Positions 14,920 to 23,057 of a stretch of 24,791 nucleotides of DNA are shown here, piece after piece. Every line of letters starts with the position of its first letter. Position 1 is the first letter of the stretch. This stretch comes from Candidatus Acidianus copahuensis. GTDB lineage: Archaea > Thermoproteota > Thermoprotei_A > Sulfolobales > Sulfolobaceae. The notes beneath the pieces are model-generated. The model made no database searches and had not been told where the DNA came from. It saw nothing but the letters and a program-made list of their open reading frames with translations. The stretch spans positions 1-24,791 of the forward strand of contig NZ_JFZT01000036.1 of assembly GCF_000632495.1 (NCBI RefSeq). The letters are read 5' to 3'. A program made the position numbers and the translations under genes.

Positions 14920-15645
14920 ATGAGACCATATCTCATTGCTCACAGAGGATTAGCTAACGCTCCTGAAAACACCTTGCCATCTTTCGAAATGGCGATAAGG
15001 GAAGGAATTGACGGATTTGAATTAGACGTCCAACAGACTAAAGATGCGAAAATAGTTGTTATGCATAGCGGATCAGTAAACCTTACCACTGATGGAAGAG
15101 GATTAATTAAGTTTATGACAGCAGAGGAAGTCAGGAGTCTTGACGCTGGGATAAAGTTTGGTTGGAAAGGTATTAAGGTTCCATTTTTAGAGGAAGTTCT
15201 GGATAAATTTGGAAATAGCTTAATAGAAATTGAGATAAAGCATGGATCTAGATTTTATCCCAACATTGAAGAAAGAGTTCTTAAAACTGTAAAGGATAGG
15301 AAAATGTTAGAACAAGTGAAATTTATATCGTTTGATATTACTGCTATACATAAGATTTTGAGATTAGAAAACAAGGCAATAACGGGTTTAGCTGTAATAG
15401 GAAGGCCCGAATGGTATCTAAAAATCTTGAAAAATTTGGGAATTACTTGGATTCATGTTAATTATAGGGTAGTAGGGAACCTGGAGGGAATACATAAAGA
15501 AGGAATAATGGTTTCTGCTGGAATTGTTAACGACGAACGAATTATCAGCAAAATGATAGATATTGGAGTTGACGAAATAACTTCAGACTATCCTGATAAG
15601 TTAAGCAAGTTTAGATCAGGAGAAAGGTTTACATCGTGGACTTAA
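14920..15645 (+). CDS. Glycerophosphodiester phosphodiesterase (GDPD family)
   Basis: The protein hydrolyses glycerophosphodiesters to glycerol-3-phosphate (or its stereoisomer in archaeal lipids) and an alcohol, using a TIM barrel with a divalent metal. Key residues are in place: HRG at 8-10 with the first catalytic His, PENT at 15-18, ELD at 34-36, the second catalytic His49 (HSG in place of the usual HDG) and IEIK at 104-107. The length of 241 residues is normal. I chose the ATG at 14920 over the GTG at 14902, since the family starts a few residues before HRG and a TTTAA box lies about 26 bases before the ATG. There is no signal peptide, so it is probably cytoplasmic, recycling lipid headgroups. 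It stands alone; the next gene is convergent and about 1 kb away. Confidence 0.9.
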   Translation: MRPYLIAHRGLANAPENTLPSFEMAIREGIDGFELDVQQTKDAKIVVMHSGSVNLTTDGRGLIKFMTAEEVRSLDAGIKFGWKGIKVPFLEEVLDKFGNSLIEIEIKHGSRFYPNIEERVLKTVKDRKMLEQVKFISFDITAIHKILRLENKAITGLAVIGRPEWYLKILKNLGITWIHVNYRVVGNLEGIHKEGIMVSAGIVNDERIISKMIDIGVDEITSDYPDKLSKFRSGERFTSWT

Positions 15646-16631
15646 AAGTCATCTCCGTATTCTTATATTCAACAAGTATCTTTTATTAGTAACTTTTAGA
15701 TTTTTATCTTTTTCACCATCTAGATATTCTTGTTACAAAAGAAGTTGCAAAGTCTTTTCACTTATTTTTTGAAGTATATAGATGAAAGTCACACGGAACC
15801 CGTTCCAGCTAAAACAGCCTCCACTATAAAATAGCAAAATGGGCAAAGCCTTATATAAAGCCTTAAAATATGGCTTATATCTTTCACATTTAGTATATAA
15901 AAAATATTTATTCTAAATTATACTATTTAAATAATAGATAATTTTCCACATCTATCTAGTCTCAAAGAATAGAACTATGAATTTATTTTCTTGCCAATTA
16001 TTTCGAGATTATATTTATTTTTTTTCTAGATAAGTGACTAGTACTATTGAGTAAAAACTATTTAAATTAAATAGGCAAATTTATAATTAGATTTTATCTT
16101 GTCTGAGAAAAAATTATCACTAACTTTTTATTCTTTTTCTAGTCTCTATTGCCATACACCAGTTAGTATACTAGTACACTAGTAAACTCATGCTATAGAA
16201 AATTTTGTCCCTTAGGCTATATCATTTCTCTTAGACTATGCTAGATCAGATGCTTTAGTTATTACCATGATCAATCACGAAAAAATTTAACTATACAGTG
16301 AGATAATTAAGTAGCCTAGTAAAAAATGGTAAAATGTAAATATTTTTAATACATAATTTTAGATAAAAATATTTATTTAAATTAAATGTAATAATATAAA
16401 TATTGATAATATTAGTTACTTATAGTAAGAGCAACAAAAATCTAACTCGTAGAAATAAAGGGGTAGTTGAAACGCTTATCACATTACAATAGTTCGCGTA
16501 AAGCCTAAGAAACCTCTTTCAATATCCCAAACTGGCATGTTTCTTCTCTCCTCAATGGCTCATTGTTATCCTTTTAATTCAAACTCATGATCGAATTAAT
16601 CTACAAACTAATGATGGAAAAATCTTAAAAA
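15646..16631. other. Very AT-rich 986-base gap between convergent genes, with palindromes
   Basis: No intact gene is seen. The gap lies between two gene ends, so no promoter is needed for the neighbours, yet it carries several palindromes: AAGCC with GGCTT arms at about 15860-15884, CTATTTAAATTAAATAG at 16058-16074, a related ATTTAAATTAAAT at 16375-16387, and a long near-perfect one at 16165-16188. A 19-codon minus-strand frame at 16479-16538 (MPVWDIERGFLGFTRTIVM) looks protein-like, but its upstream frame is closed. It may be a gene remnant. Confidence 0.45.
16165..16188. repeat. Near-perfect 24-base palindrome
   Basis: The core TACTAGTACACTAGTA (16169-16184) has perfect seven-base arms around AC. 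With one mismatch the arms extend to eleven bases. The half-site ACTAGTAC also occurs at about 16037-16044. It could be a binding site for a dimeric protein or a hairpin at the 3' ends of the convergent transcripts. Confidence 0.5.
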
Positions 16632-19600
16632 TCATATTATCATCTTAGGTTTTATCTTGAACTTCCTGTAAATTAAAATAAGGAGAGAAGGCGCTAGGAA
16701 GTACCAAAGCAAAGAGGTCTCAAGTACTGCAGCCATTGCTAAAGCAAAGCCTATTTCCTGTAGAATAGCAGCGTTAACGAGGGTTAAGGAACCCATAGTC
16801 CCAGCAAATATCAGACCAAGAAAGACTATTGTTCTTCCTATTGAACCTACAGTAATTGATGCAGCTTTGTCCATCGGAGCCCCCTTTTCCATTTCTTCAT
16901 GGATTCTAGCAACAAGGAAAATGTTGTAATCCATTCCAATCCCTATTATTATTGCAACTAGGAACAAGGGAATTATAGCAAATATCTGATATCCAAGAAC
17001 TGAGAAAATTAGCTTTTCTACGCCTAATGTTATTGCTACTGCTGACATAATTGTTAGTATTATAACTCCTGATATAGAGAAAGATCTAGTCATTACGAAG
17101 AGAATTATGTACATTGTAACAGAGATAAGTAAAACTATCTCAGCAAAGTTTGTCTCCACAAAGTGTAATATATTATAGGCATCAACTGGTCCTCCTCCTA
17201 CATAACCTACGTTTAGACTTTCTATTTTCTGTACGATTGAGAAAGCCTGAGAAGAAAACGGCGAATACTTTTGATTAACGATGAATAGGGCATATCCATG
17301 AGATAGATATTGTGTATAATTATATTGAGATAAATTATTAAATGATATTAAACCTCCATAGGGAGAAACGGAACTCTGCACCGATGTCACTCCGTTTATC
17401 CCTTGAATTTCTTTATATATAGTAACTAGATGCTGATAGGTCGAATAGTTAAACCCATGTACAGGTATAACAACACATATTGGAAAAACGTTAGCAGTTG
17501 TAAATTGGCTACTTAGCAAATTAACTCCTTCTGTTGCCTCATTCTGAGGGAGAAGGCCGAGTACATTAAAGCTAAGTTGTGTAGTCATTGCGACAGCTGC
17601 AAAAATGACAACTGCTGTCAAAATTATACCGGCCTTTAATCCAGGATAATTTATCTTCCTCTCTTTAGGTGGATTTTGCTTTATCTTATAAGGGAAGAAG
17701 AGCTTGTCTCCTACTCTCGAAAGTATTGCAGAGAAGAATGTAATAGCTGAGAACCAGACAACAACTACTGCTAACATCTCTGCAATTGCAGTATCAGAGA
17801 AGAACGGAATATTATATACATAAAGGAAAAAGAAAGAAAGCATGACAACCAGAGCGGTTATGGTAACGGCTTTTCCTCCCCACTTTATTGCCTCTCTAGA
17901 TGCATCGTCCTTTCCTTTCCCCTTTCTCCTCTCCTCTATATACCTACCTGAGATAAAGACGACGTAATCTGTTCCCAATCCTAAAGCCAATAAGAGAACT
18001 TGACTTGGAGTTAGAAAATCCACAGTTATTCCTAGAATTTTTATTACAACTCCCCATATGAGAACTGAAGCAATAGTGAAGGCTGAAAAGTAAATTCCTA
18101 AAGGAACAAACGCGGCTACGAATGAACGGAAGTATATTCCTGTGAGTAAAATAGCTAATATTATTCCAACTGGAATAGCTATCGAAAAAGCTGAGGTAGC
18201 CAGTCCCTTAAGGGAGTGGGAAACAGGTTCACTACCAGTTAGTATAACCTTGGAATGAAGCTTAGATGAAAGGTAATTGGCGAAATTTTCAGCCTGGGAG
18301 TAGGTTACATTTCCCTTAAGTAAGACCAAGTAATATTCTCTTAAATAAAGGGCGTTACTTATGTTACTTATCGGTTCTACGAAAAAGTATCCCTTAGAAA
18401 TGATAGCTGAGATATTGGTCATGTTGTTAACAAGGACTTCCCTTAGCTCTCCCCTGTTTAATTGAAGAATAGGGGATACATTAACGTAATTTGATAGTAA
18501 AATAGAAGAAATATAGCTTGGAGAAGTATTGAACAAAAGTTCAGCCAACTCCTTAGATGTCATGTTTGACTTAGAAAGAATAGAGGAGAGGAATGTGAGT
18601 TTCTGGGAGATTAAGTAAGCAGTTAAGTTTCTCTCCTCTCCTTGAAGAAGAGAACTAAAGAACCATGTAGGTAGTTTTTCCTCTGCAGAAGTCTGGTTTA
18701 TAATATACTGAACCACCTGACCTTGTGTTAGGTTACCTACTTCTCTTATCAGGTTTAGGGGAATGGATTCATTTGTGATCTGATAAACATAAGAAGTCGA
18801 AAAGGCATATGGAGTTTCATTTATGTTAAGAAAGACTTCATGTATAAAGGGCTTATAATTCTGTGGTGCTTTATCGTAGACTATTTCGTAAGATGCGTTA
18901 AAAGCATTTCCAGTCTGCATCAAGTAATAAAGTATTGGCTCTGATATTCCGGTCTTCTGAGAGTAGATCTCTAACGTAAATGAAAGTGGAGTTGTGTTAA
19001 AAAGCGGGGCTAGAATTGTTAGGGGAAGGCGATATGTTACATTAAGATAATTTATGGCAAAAAGATAATATGGAAAAACTTCTCGAAAGTTTGTGAGGTT
19101 AACGTATTCCTCTAGAGAACTGATAAAGTTGGACTGAGTCGAGTTAAATACTCCTTCTTCTTCCATCACACTAATAGACGATAAGATGGAACCTTGAGCC
19201 CTCTTAAGTGGGTTTACTACTGTAGAGGAGTTCCACTCATGATAAAACAGGTTAAAGTAATTTAATTCTTTTGTGGAGTTAATTAGGCTTACTACTTTCT
19301 CATACGCATATTGGTTAGCCAAAGTTACGTTATGAGTAGAGTTATACACGCTTTCCCAATAATCCAAAAAAAGAAAAGGATAGTAATTTAAAAATAATGA
19401 GAGTTCATGAGCCGAAGAGTTAACGTTTTCTTCACTTGTTTTAATTCTCGAAAAAGATGAAATATTCTCATCCATGTAACCCTTCAAGAGTTCAAGCTTT
19501 TGTGTAGTATTTGTTATATTTTCTTTGACATCTATAAAACTCTTTTCCACTTTTTTTACTGAAAGAGAAAGATTCTGAGTCTTTTCTATTGTAGAGTTGA

Positions 19601-20042
19601 GTTTTTTCTGTTCAGCCGTTAGATTACTTAAAAGTTTTATTTCCTGAACTGAAATATTATCCATTATTTTTGTCAGGTTCACGTATGCTGGATAAGCACT
19701 ACTAATATAAGAGGAAATAATTGACCTCTCCAAAGTATAGTAACTGAGAACGGACAAGTTGTTAAAGGAAGTCAATTTTGATAGAAATACTGCATCCTTA
19801 CTTACATTTCCTTGAATTACCACTACTGCCCCTGACTCAGATGTACCTGACAAGTTGAAATAGTTTGATACTATATTTTCAGCTCTGGCTGCAGTACTAC
19901 CTGGAATTGAAATAGCTATCTGATATGAGACAGAACTAAAGAAAAGCGAAATGAAAGGAATGGAAAGAAGGATCATTACTATCCAAACTATAACTACTAA
20001 ATACCAACGCTTTTGTATAAATCTAGCGAAACTATCATTCAT
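16632..20042 (-). CDS. Large MMPL/RND superfamily membrane protein
   Basis: The 1136-residue protein has the RND plan twice over. Helix 1 is at 14-36, followed by a very large outer domain (about 37-600) that includes a likely coiled coil at about 110-200 and very many N-x-S/T sequons. Five helices follow (about 605-790), then a second, smaller outer domain (about 815-955), and a last set of helices (about 960-1130). The MmpL-type motifs GLGTDYVVFISGRYIEE (near 687) and GIGMDYNIFLVARIHEEME (near 1035) carry the Asp-Tyr pair used for proton relay in MmpL3-like transporters. It probably exports or flips lipids, glycolipids or another hydrophobic substrate with proton-motive force. The sequons fit surface N-glycosylation in Sulfolobales. 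The first outer domain is much larger than in most archaeal members. It stands alone behind its own TATA box. Confidence 0.88.
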   Translation of the reverse strand: MNDSFARFIQKRWYLVVIVWIVMILLSIPFISLFFSSVSYQIAISIPGSTAARAENIVSNYFNLSGTSESGAVVVIQGNVSKDAVFLSKLTSFNNLSVLSYYTLERSIISSYISSAYPAYVNLTKIMDNISVQEIKLLSNLTAEQKKLNSTIEKTQNLSLSVKKVEKSFIDVKENITNTTQKLELLKGYMDENISSFSRIKTSEENVNSSAHELSLFLNYYPFLFLDYWESVYNSTHNVTLANQYAYEKVVSLINSTKELNYFNLFYHEWNSSTVVNPLKRAQGSILSSISVMEEEGVFNSTQSNFISSLEEYVNLTNFREVFPYYLFAINYLNVTYRLPLTILAPLFNTTPLSFTLEIYSQKTGISEPILYYLMQTGNAFNASYEIVYDKAPQNYKPFIHEVFLNINETPYAFSTSYVYQITNESIPLNLIREVGNLTQGQVVQYIINQTSAEEKLPTWFFSSLLQGEERNLTAYLISQKLTFLSSILSKSNMTSKELAELLFNTSPSYISSILLSNYVNVSPILQLNRGELREVLVNNMTNISAIISKGYFFVEPISNISNALYLREYYLVLLKGNVTYSQAENFANYLSSKLHSKVILTGSEPVSHSLKGLATSAFSIAIPVGIILAILLTGIYFRSFVAAFVPLGIYFSAFTIASVLIWGVVIKILGITVDFLTPSQVLLLALGLGTDYVVFISGRYIEERRKGKGKDDASREAIKWGGKAVTITALVVMLSFFFLYVYNIPFFSDTAIAEMLAVVVVWFSAITFFSAILSRVGDKLFFPYKIKQNPPKERKINYPGLKAGIILTAVVIFAAVAMTTQLSFNVLGLLPQNEATEGVNLLSSQFTTANVFPICVVIPVHGFNYSTYQHLVTIYKEIQGINGVTSVQSSVSPYGGLISFNNLSQYNYTQYLSHGYALFIVNQKYSPFSSQAFSIVQKIESLNVGYVGGGPVDAYNILHFVETNFAEIVLLISVTMYIILFVMTRSFSISGVIILTIMSAVAITLGVEKLIFSVLGYQIFAIIPLFLVAIIIGIGMDYNIFLVARIHEEMEKGAPMDKAASITVGSIGRTIVFLGLIFAGTMGSLTLVNAAILQEIGFALAMAAVLETSLLWYFLAPSLLILIYRKFKIKPKMII

Positions 20043-20062
20043 GGTCTCCGATAGATATATCT

Positions 20063-20070
20063 AAATTTAA
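20063..20070 (-). promoter_or_regulatory. TATA box of the MMPL gene
   Basis: TTAAATTT on the minus strand lies 21-28 bases before the ATG at 20042. A GGAGA stretch also sits three bases before the ATG. Confidence 0.5.
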
Positions 20071-20164
20071 GCATTTCCCAGAAATGGCACATTAGATCTC
20101 ATGGTTTCTGGTACAAGTTTAGCGTGAGTTGAACATATATTCATAGGATATTTAGGTTTGATCT

Positions 20165-20262
20165 TTACGGACAGTTATTGTATAGTTATTGTCATGTCCA
20201 TAAAGCCTTGGACTTCACCACGTTCTGCTTCCATCATGAACCATTAAGATGTAACCTCCTAC
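20165..20262 (-). repeat. Decayed repeat/IS remnant, copy C
   Basis: The minus strand reads ATGGTTCATGATGGAAGCAG, then AACGTGGTGAAGTCCAAGGC and TTTATGGACATGACAATAAC, ending near CCGTAAAGATCAAA. Long stretches agree with copy A (GAACATGGTGAAGTGCAAGG) and copy B (TTTATGGACATGGCAATAAA). The reading frame is broken. Confidence 0.65.
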
Positions 20263-20446
20263 ACCTATCTTCACTACCATTCGTTATAGCTTTTCTTCCA
20301 TTTTAAGAAGTGGTTACGTACTTTCCTGCTTATCATGGGTTTCAAGGTTTGCTTTTTTCCTCGTTTCTATTGAAGGATCTTTATCCTGGCAAGCTTAAAC
20401 TTGTCTTATCTAACTTTAACGCCTCGTTATGGTTAAAAATATTGGT

Positions 20447-20461
20447 TCCCTTTGAAGGGAT
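20447..20461 (-). terminator. Hairpin terminator after the U32-MBL operon
   Basis: On the minus strand TCCCTTCAAAGGGA forms a perfect hairpin just past the TAA at 20464-20466, followed within ten bases by ATATTTTTAA. Position and T-run fit an intrinsic terminator. Confidence 0.5.
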
Positions 20462-20463
20462 TC

Positions 20464-21150
20464 TTAAAGCGTTCTACTAAAAATTTCCCCATGAAATGGA
20501 ATCAGTAACCTGTATGGAAGAGAGATTAGCCTTTTGTAAGATTCAACTGCTTTCTCATAATCCCAGCAGAAGAAATCTAATGGAGGACTTATCTTATCAA
20601 CATTTCTTACTGCGTCCCCGACTATAAGGATCTCTCCATCAAATAAGGCTATATGTCCCCTTGTATGTCCTGGCACGTGAAGGACTTCAAATTTTCCGAT
20701 CCTTTCTCCTCCCTTTAATTTGACGTCAATCTTAGGTATTTCATATTCCAAAGAACTTATCCTTCTCATCGTATCCTCAAAATCTCGTTTATCTACATCT
20801 ATCTCTTTTCTAACTTGCTCGTAAGATATTCTATAGTTCTGCTTTCCAAAAACCTCATCTTGATGAGCGTAAACCTTTGCCTTAGATATTCTTCTAATCT
20901 CTTCAGCGTTTCCAGCGTGATCCTCATGTGAATGAGTGATTACTATATCAGAAATGTCCTCTAAGGAGTAGCCCCAAGCCTTGAGATAGGATTCTATATA
21001 GTCTAAATATCCTGGTAAGCTTGTATCAACTATCATTAATCCACCGCTAGGTCCATCAGTGAGAACCACATTATGATTTAAGTTTCTTCCAAAAAAACCT
21101 CTCTCGATAATCTCGGCTATCCTAATCCTAGTTCCAGGGACTAGAATTAT
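20464..21150 (-). CDS. Metallo-beta-lactamase-fold hydrolase, probable AUA start
   Basis: This glyoxalase II-like metal hydrolase has the full set of zinc ligands. Counting from the GTG at 21069, they are THSHEDH (45-51), His135 in VPGHTRGH, Asp152 in VGDA and His193 in PFHGE. Starting at that GTG, however, would cut off the first beta strands. The frame stays open upstream and reads ILVPGTRIRIAEIIERGFFG, then RNLNHN, typical of the fold's N-terminus. No ATG, GTG or TTG is available there. An ATA at 21150-21148 overlaps the stop of the U32 gene and lies three bases after AGGTGA, so I place the start there, giving 228 residues. ATT at 21147 and a sequencing error are alternatives. Substrate unknown; it may be a thioester or another small ester. 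It is co-transcribed with U32. Confidence 0.85.
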   Translation of the reverse strand: MILVPGTRIRIAEIIERGFFGRNLNHNVVLTDGPSGGLMIVDTSLPGYLDYIESYLKAWGYSLEDISDIVITHSHEDHAGNAEEIRRISKAKVYAHQDEVFGKQNYRISYEQVRKEIDVDKRDFEDTMRRISSLEYEIPKIDVKLKGGERIGKFEVLHVPGHTRGHIALFDGEILIVGDAVRNVDKISPPLDFFCWDYEKAVESYKRLISLPYRLLIPFHGEIFSRTL

Positions 21151-22265
21151 TCCTCACCTGAAAACTTTGGTATCAAATCTATTGGAGGTCTAATCTTTTT
21201 CTCTGGAGAGTGGAAAGATTTTCCGTCAATAGACATTACCTTCTTGGCTATTAGATCACAGTACTGACACTCCTCACATGACCTAGTTTCACAGTCATTA
21301 TGTCTAAAGAACTCTAGCCAACTTTGAGGAAACTTAGAGTTATCCACAAAAATCCTAGTTAAAACGTCGTAATCCTTCGGACCTCCTATTTTTTCCATAA
21401 CTTTTGGAACAGCTCTTCCTTGTGGATAGCTCACTAGATCCAAAAGGTTACCCTCATATTTCCTTTCAGAATAAGCCTTTACATCCCTAACTATCCACTC
21501 AGTTCTTTTATTTCTCCCAGCAATCTTAAAGCGATCAATTCCAATCTTTTCATAAAACTCAGTATCCTCTGGTCTTATCCACCTCATCCTTATTATGTTT
21601 GCGTAGTCATTAACTACGTCAGTAGCACAGAACATAATCGGATATTCAAACCACGCTTTCATCTTTCCTGAAGAACTCTCGGATGAAACAATGTCATGAG
21701 TTCTCCTATACGGGCATCCCCAAAGACAAGAATTAGTAGCGATTACTTCTATATCGACTCTCCCTATATAGTTTTTAGAAAGAGATTCTAGAAGTTTGAA
21801 GTTCCTGTTGTCATCTTCATGAAGAATTACTGTGTCTGCTCCTAGGTTAACGTATTCTTGAAATTCCCTAATATTGTAGACCCTAGCATAAGAGGAAATT
21901 GAGACTTCCATTGATGGATATTCCCTTTTTATATATTCTGCGAGAAAGGGTAAAGCTACGATAAAGCCATCAACTATTTCTGAAAGTGTATCAACTTCTT
22001 CCTTTAACTGTTTGTGAAACTTCTCTACGTATTCCCTTCCATCAAGAAGTGCAGTATTCATTGTATATAGGAACTTTATACCTTGTTCCCTAGCTATAGA
22101 AGCATGTGTTTTTAACCTCTCTCTATCAACTTTAGGCAAAACAAATGATGCCCTTCCGTGACCTGTTAGAGTTACTGTTTCACTTCCAAAAAGGTACTTT
22201 ACTGGATAACCCTTTATCTTATCTATAAGGGAATCATCGAAGTTTGTCCCAACTACAAGTCTCAT
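21147..22265 (-). CDS. Peptidase U32-family protein with cysteine clusters
   Basis: The 372-residue protein has the U32 TIM-barrel pattern: FLYTMNTALLDGREYVEKFH (66-85), VDGFIVALPFLAEYIK, VSISSYARVYNIREFQEY (121-138), GADTVILHED, and NSCLWGCPYRRTH (178-190) with Cys180, Cys184 and Cys213. A C-terminal cluster follows (Cys325, 330, 333 and 336 in DCETRSCEECQYC). Several U32 relatives (UbiU/UbiV, RlhA, TrhP) are not proteases but Fe-S enzymes that hydroxylate ubiquinone precursors or RNA. The seven cysteines here favour an Fe-S protein over a peptidase. The exact reaction is unknown. It is the first gene of a two-gene unit; its TAA overlaps the start of the MBL gene. A weak TTATTAAAA box lies about 24-32 bases before the ATG. 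Confidence 0.82.
   Translation of the reverse strand: MRLVVGTNFDDSLIDKIKGYPVKYLFGSETVTLTGHGRASFVLPKVDRERLKTHASIAREQGIKFLYTMNTALLDGREYVEKFHKQLKEEVDTLSEIVDGFIVALPFLAEYIKREYPSMEVSISSYARVYNIREFQEYVNLGADTVILHEDDNRNFKLLESLSKNYIGRVDIEVIATNSCLWGCPYRRTHDIVSSESSSGKMKAWFEYPIMFCATDVVNDYANIIRMRWIRPEDTEFYEKIGIDRFKIAGRNKRTEWIVRDVKAYSERKYEGNLLDLVSYPQGRAVPKVMEKIGGPKDYDVLTRIFVDNSKFPQSWLEFFRHNDCETRSCEECQYCDLIAKKVMSIDGKSFHSPEKKIRPPIDLIPKFSGEE
21154..21159 (-). promoter_or_regulatory. Shine-Dalgarno site supporting the upstream start of the MBL gene
   Basis: AGGTGA on the minus strand lies three bases before ATA (21150), almost the spacing of the strong site before the lutB-like ATG. Nothing similar precedes the GTG at 21069. 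Confidence 0.5.
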
Positions 22266-23057
22266 GAGAGAAAGTGGAGTTAATATGTTTTAATAATTGA
22301 CAAGAATACATTAGCCTTGTTATATTTAACGGGGTTTCACTATAACCTTCACAGAAGATGTTTAGAGTCGTGAACTTTTATGATGTTTATCAAATCTTAG
22401 TCTTTTCCACGTTTTGAGTAGAGATCCTAGTATAGATTGTTTCCAATCTTCGAGACGCTCCTAGATTTTTGTCGCAAATTTATAAGGAGGACGTATCCGA
22501 ATTCCCCATTCATTACTCCTTTAACAATGACTACGCCTCTTTTCGTTTCCTAATATATTGACTACGCCTACCACTTCTCTTAATTAGATTCTTGAGATAA
22601 TCCTATCGATATGCTTTTTCATAACTATTAGGGACTTTTAGGAAAAGGAAGAAGTCTTCTCGAATCTATGGCCTTTATTAAAATAGGACTTGGAAAATAA
22701 GACTTGGGTAAGGAGATAAGGATACAACTATTTGCTTGAGATATTGTGAGTTTTAGGGTTTAGCTTTAAGGATATTTATTGCCCTATAACCCTTGGGCTT
22801 TATCACGTTCTAGTTAAAACTCGCCATCAAGATCCATTAGTAGCCCTCCATTGAGAGGATGTGGGAGAAAACCCACAGTTCATTAGTCTTTCGTTCTTTT
22901 ATATTTCGTCATTCAGATCTACCTTAATTACAATTGGGAATCAATATACTTTTTTGATATGTAAACGTCTATGGGAAAAACAAGGCATAAAATTATGGTC
23001 TAGTTGAAACTTTTAACTAGGGCCTTTCATCAATTACTAACCAACAAGATGATTTGA
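22266..23057. other. Gene-free region with decayed repeat copy D
   Basis: The gap of 792 bases has no intact gene. Repeat copy D lies at 22757-22876. On the minus strand at about 22450-22560 a stretch reads KRGVVIVKGVMNGEFGYVLL before meeting stops, so it probably contains the decayed coding part of the same or another transposon. Confidence 0.45.
22757..22876 (-). repeat. Decayed repeat/IS remnant, copy D
   Basis: The minus strand begins with a perfect five-pair hairpin, GTGGGTTTTCTCCCAC, then ATCCTC. It runs through ATGGATCTTGATGG, GATAAAGCCCAAGGGTTATA and GGGCAATAAATATCC, and ends CCCTAAAACTCACAA. It aligns with copies A, B and C and keeps the hairpin best, so it may be the least decayed left end. 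Confidence 0.55.

Larger units (their letters stand above)
20043..20463. other. Intergenic region with decayed repeat copy C
   Basis: This gap of 421 bases holds the MMPL promoter, repeat copy C (20165-20262) and, at its right edge, a hairpin terminator for the MBL gene. Between 20263 and 20445 both strands are broken and I see nothing that can be named. It may be more of the same decayed element. Confidence 0.5.

Noticed and set aside
15646..16631. Possible replication origin, based on high AT content and palindromes
   Set aside because: No orc1/cdc6 or whiP gene and no origin recognition box-like motif is nearby.
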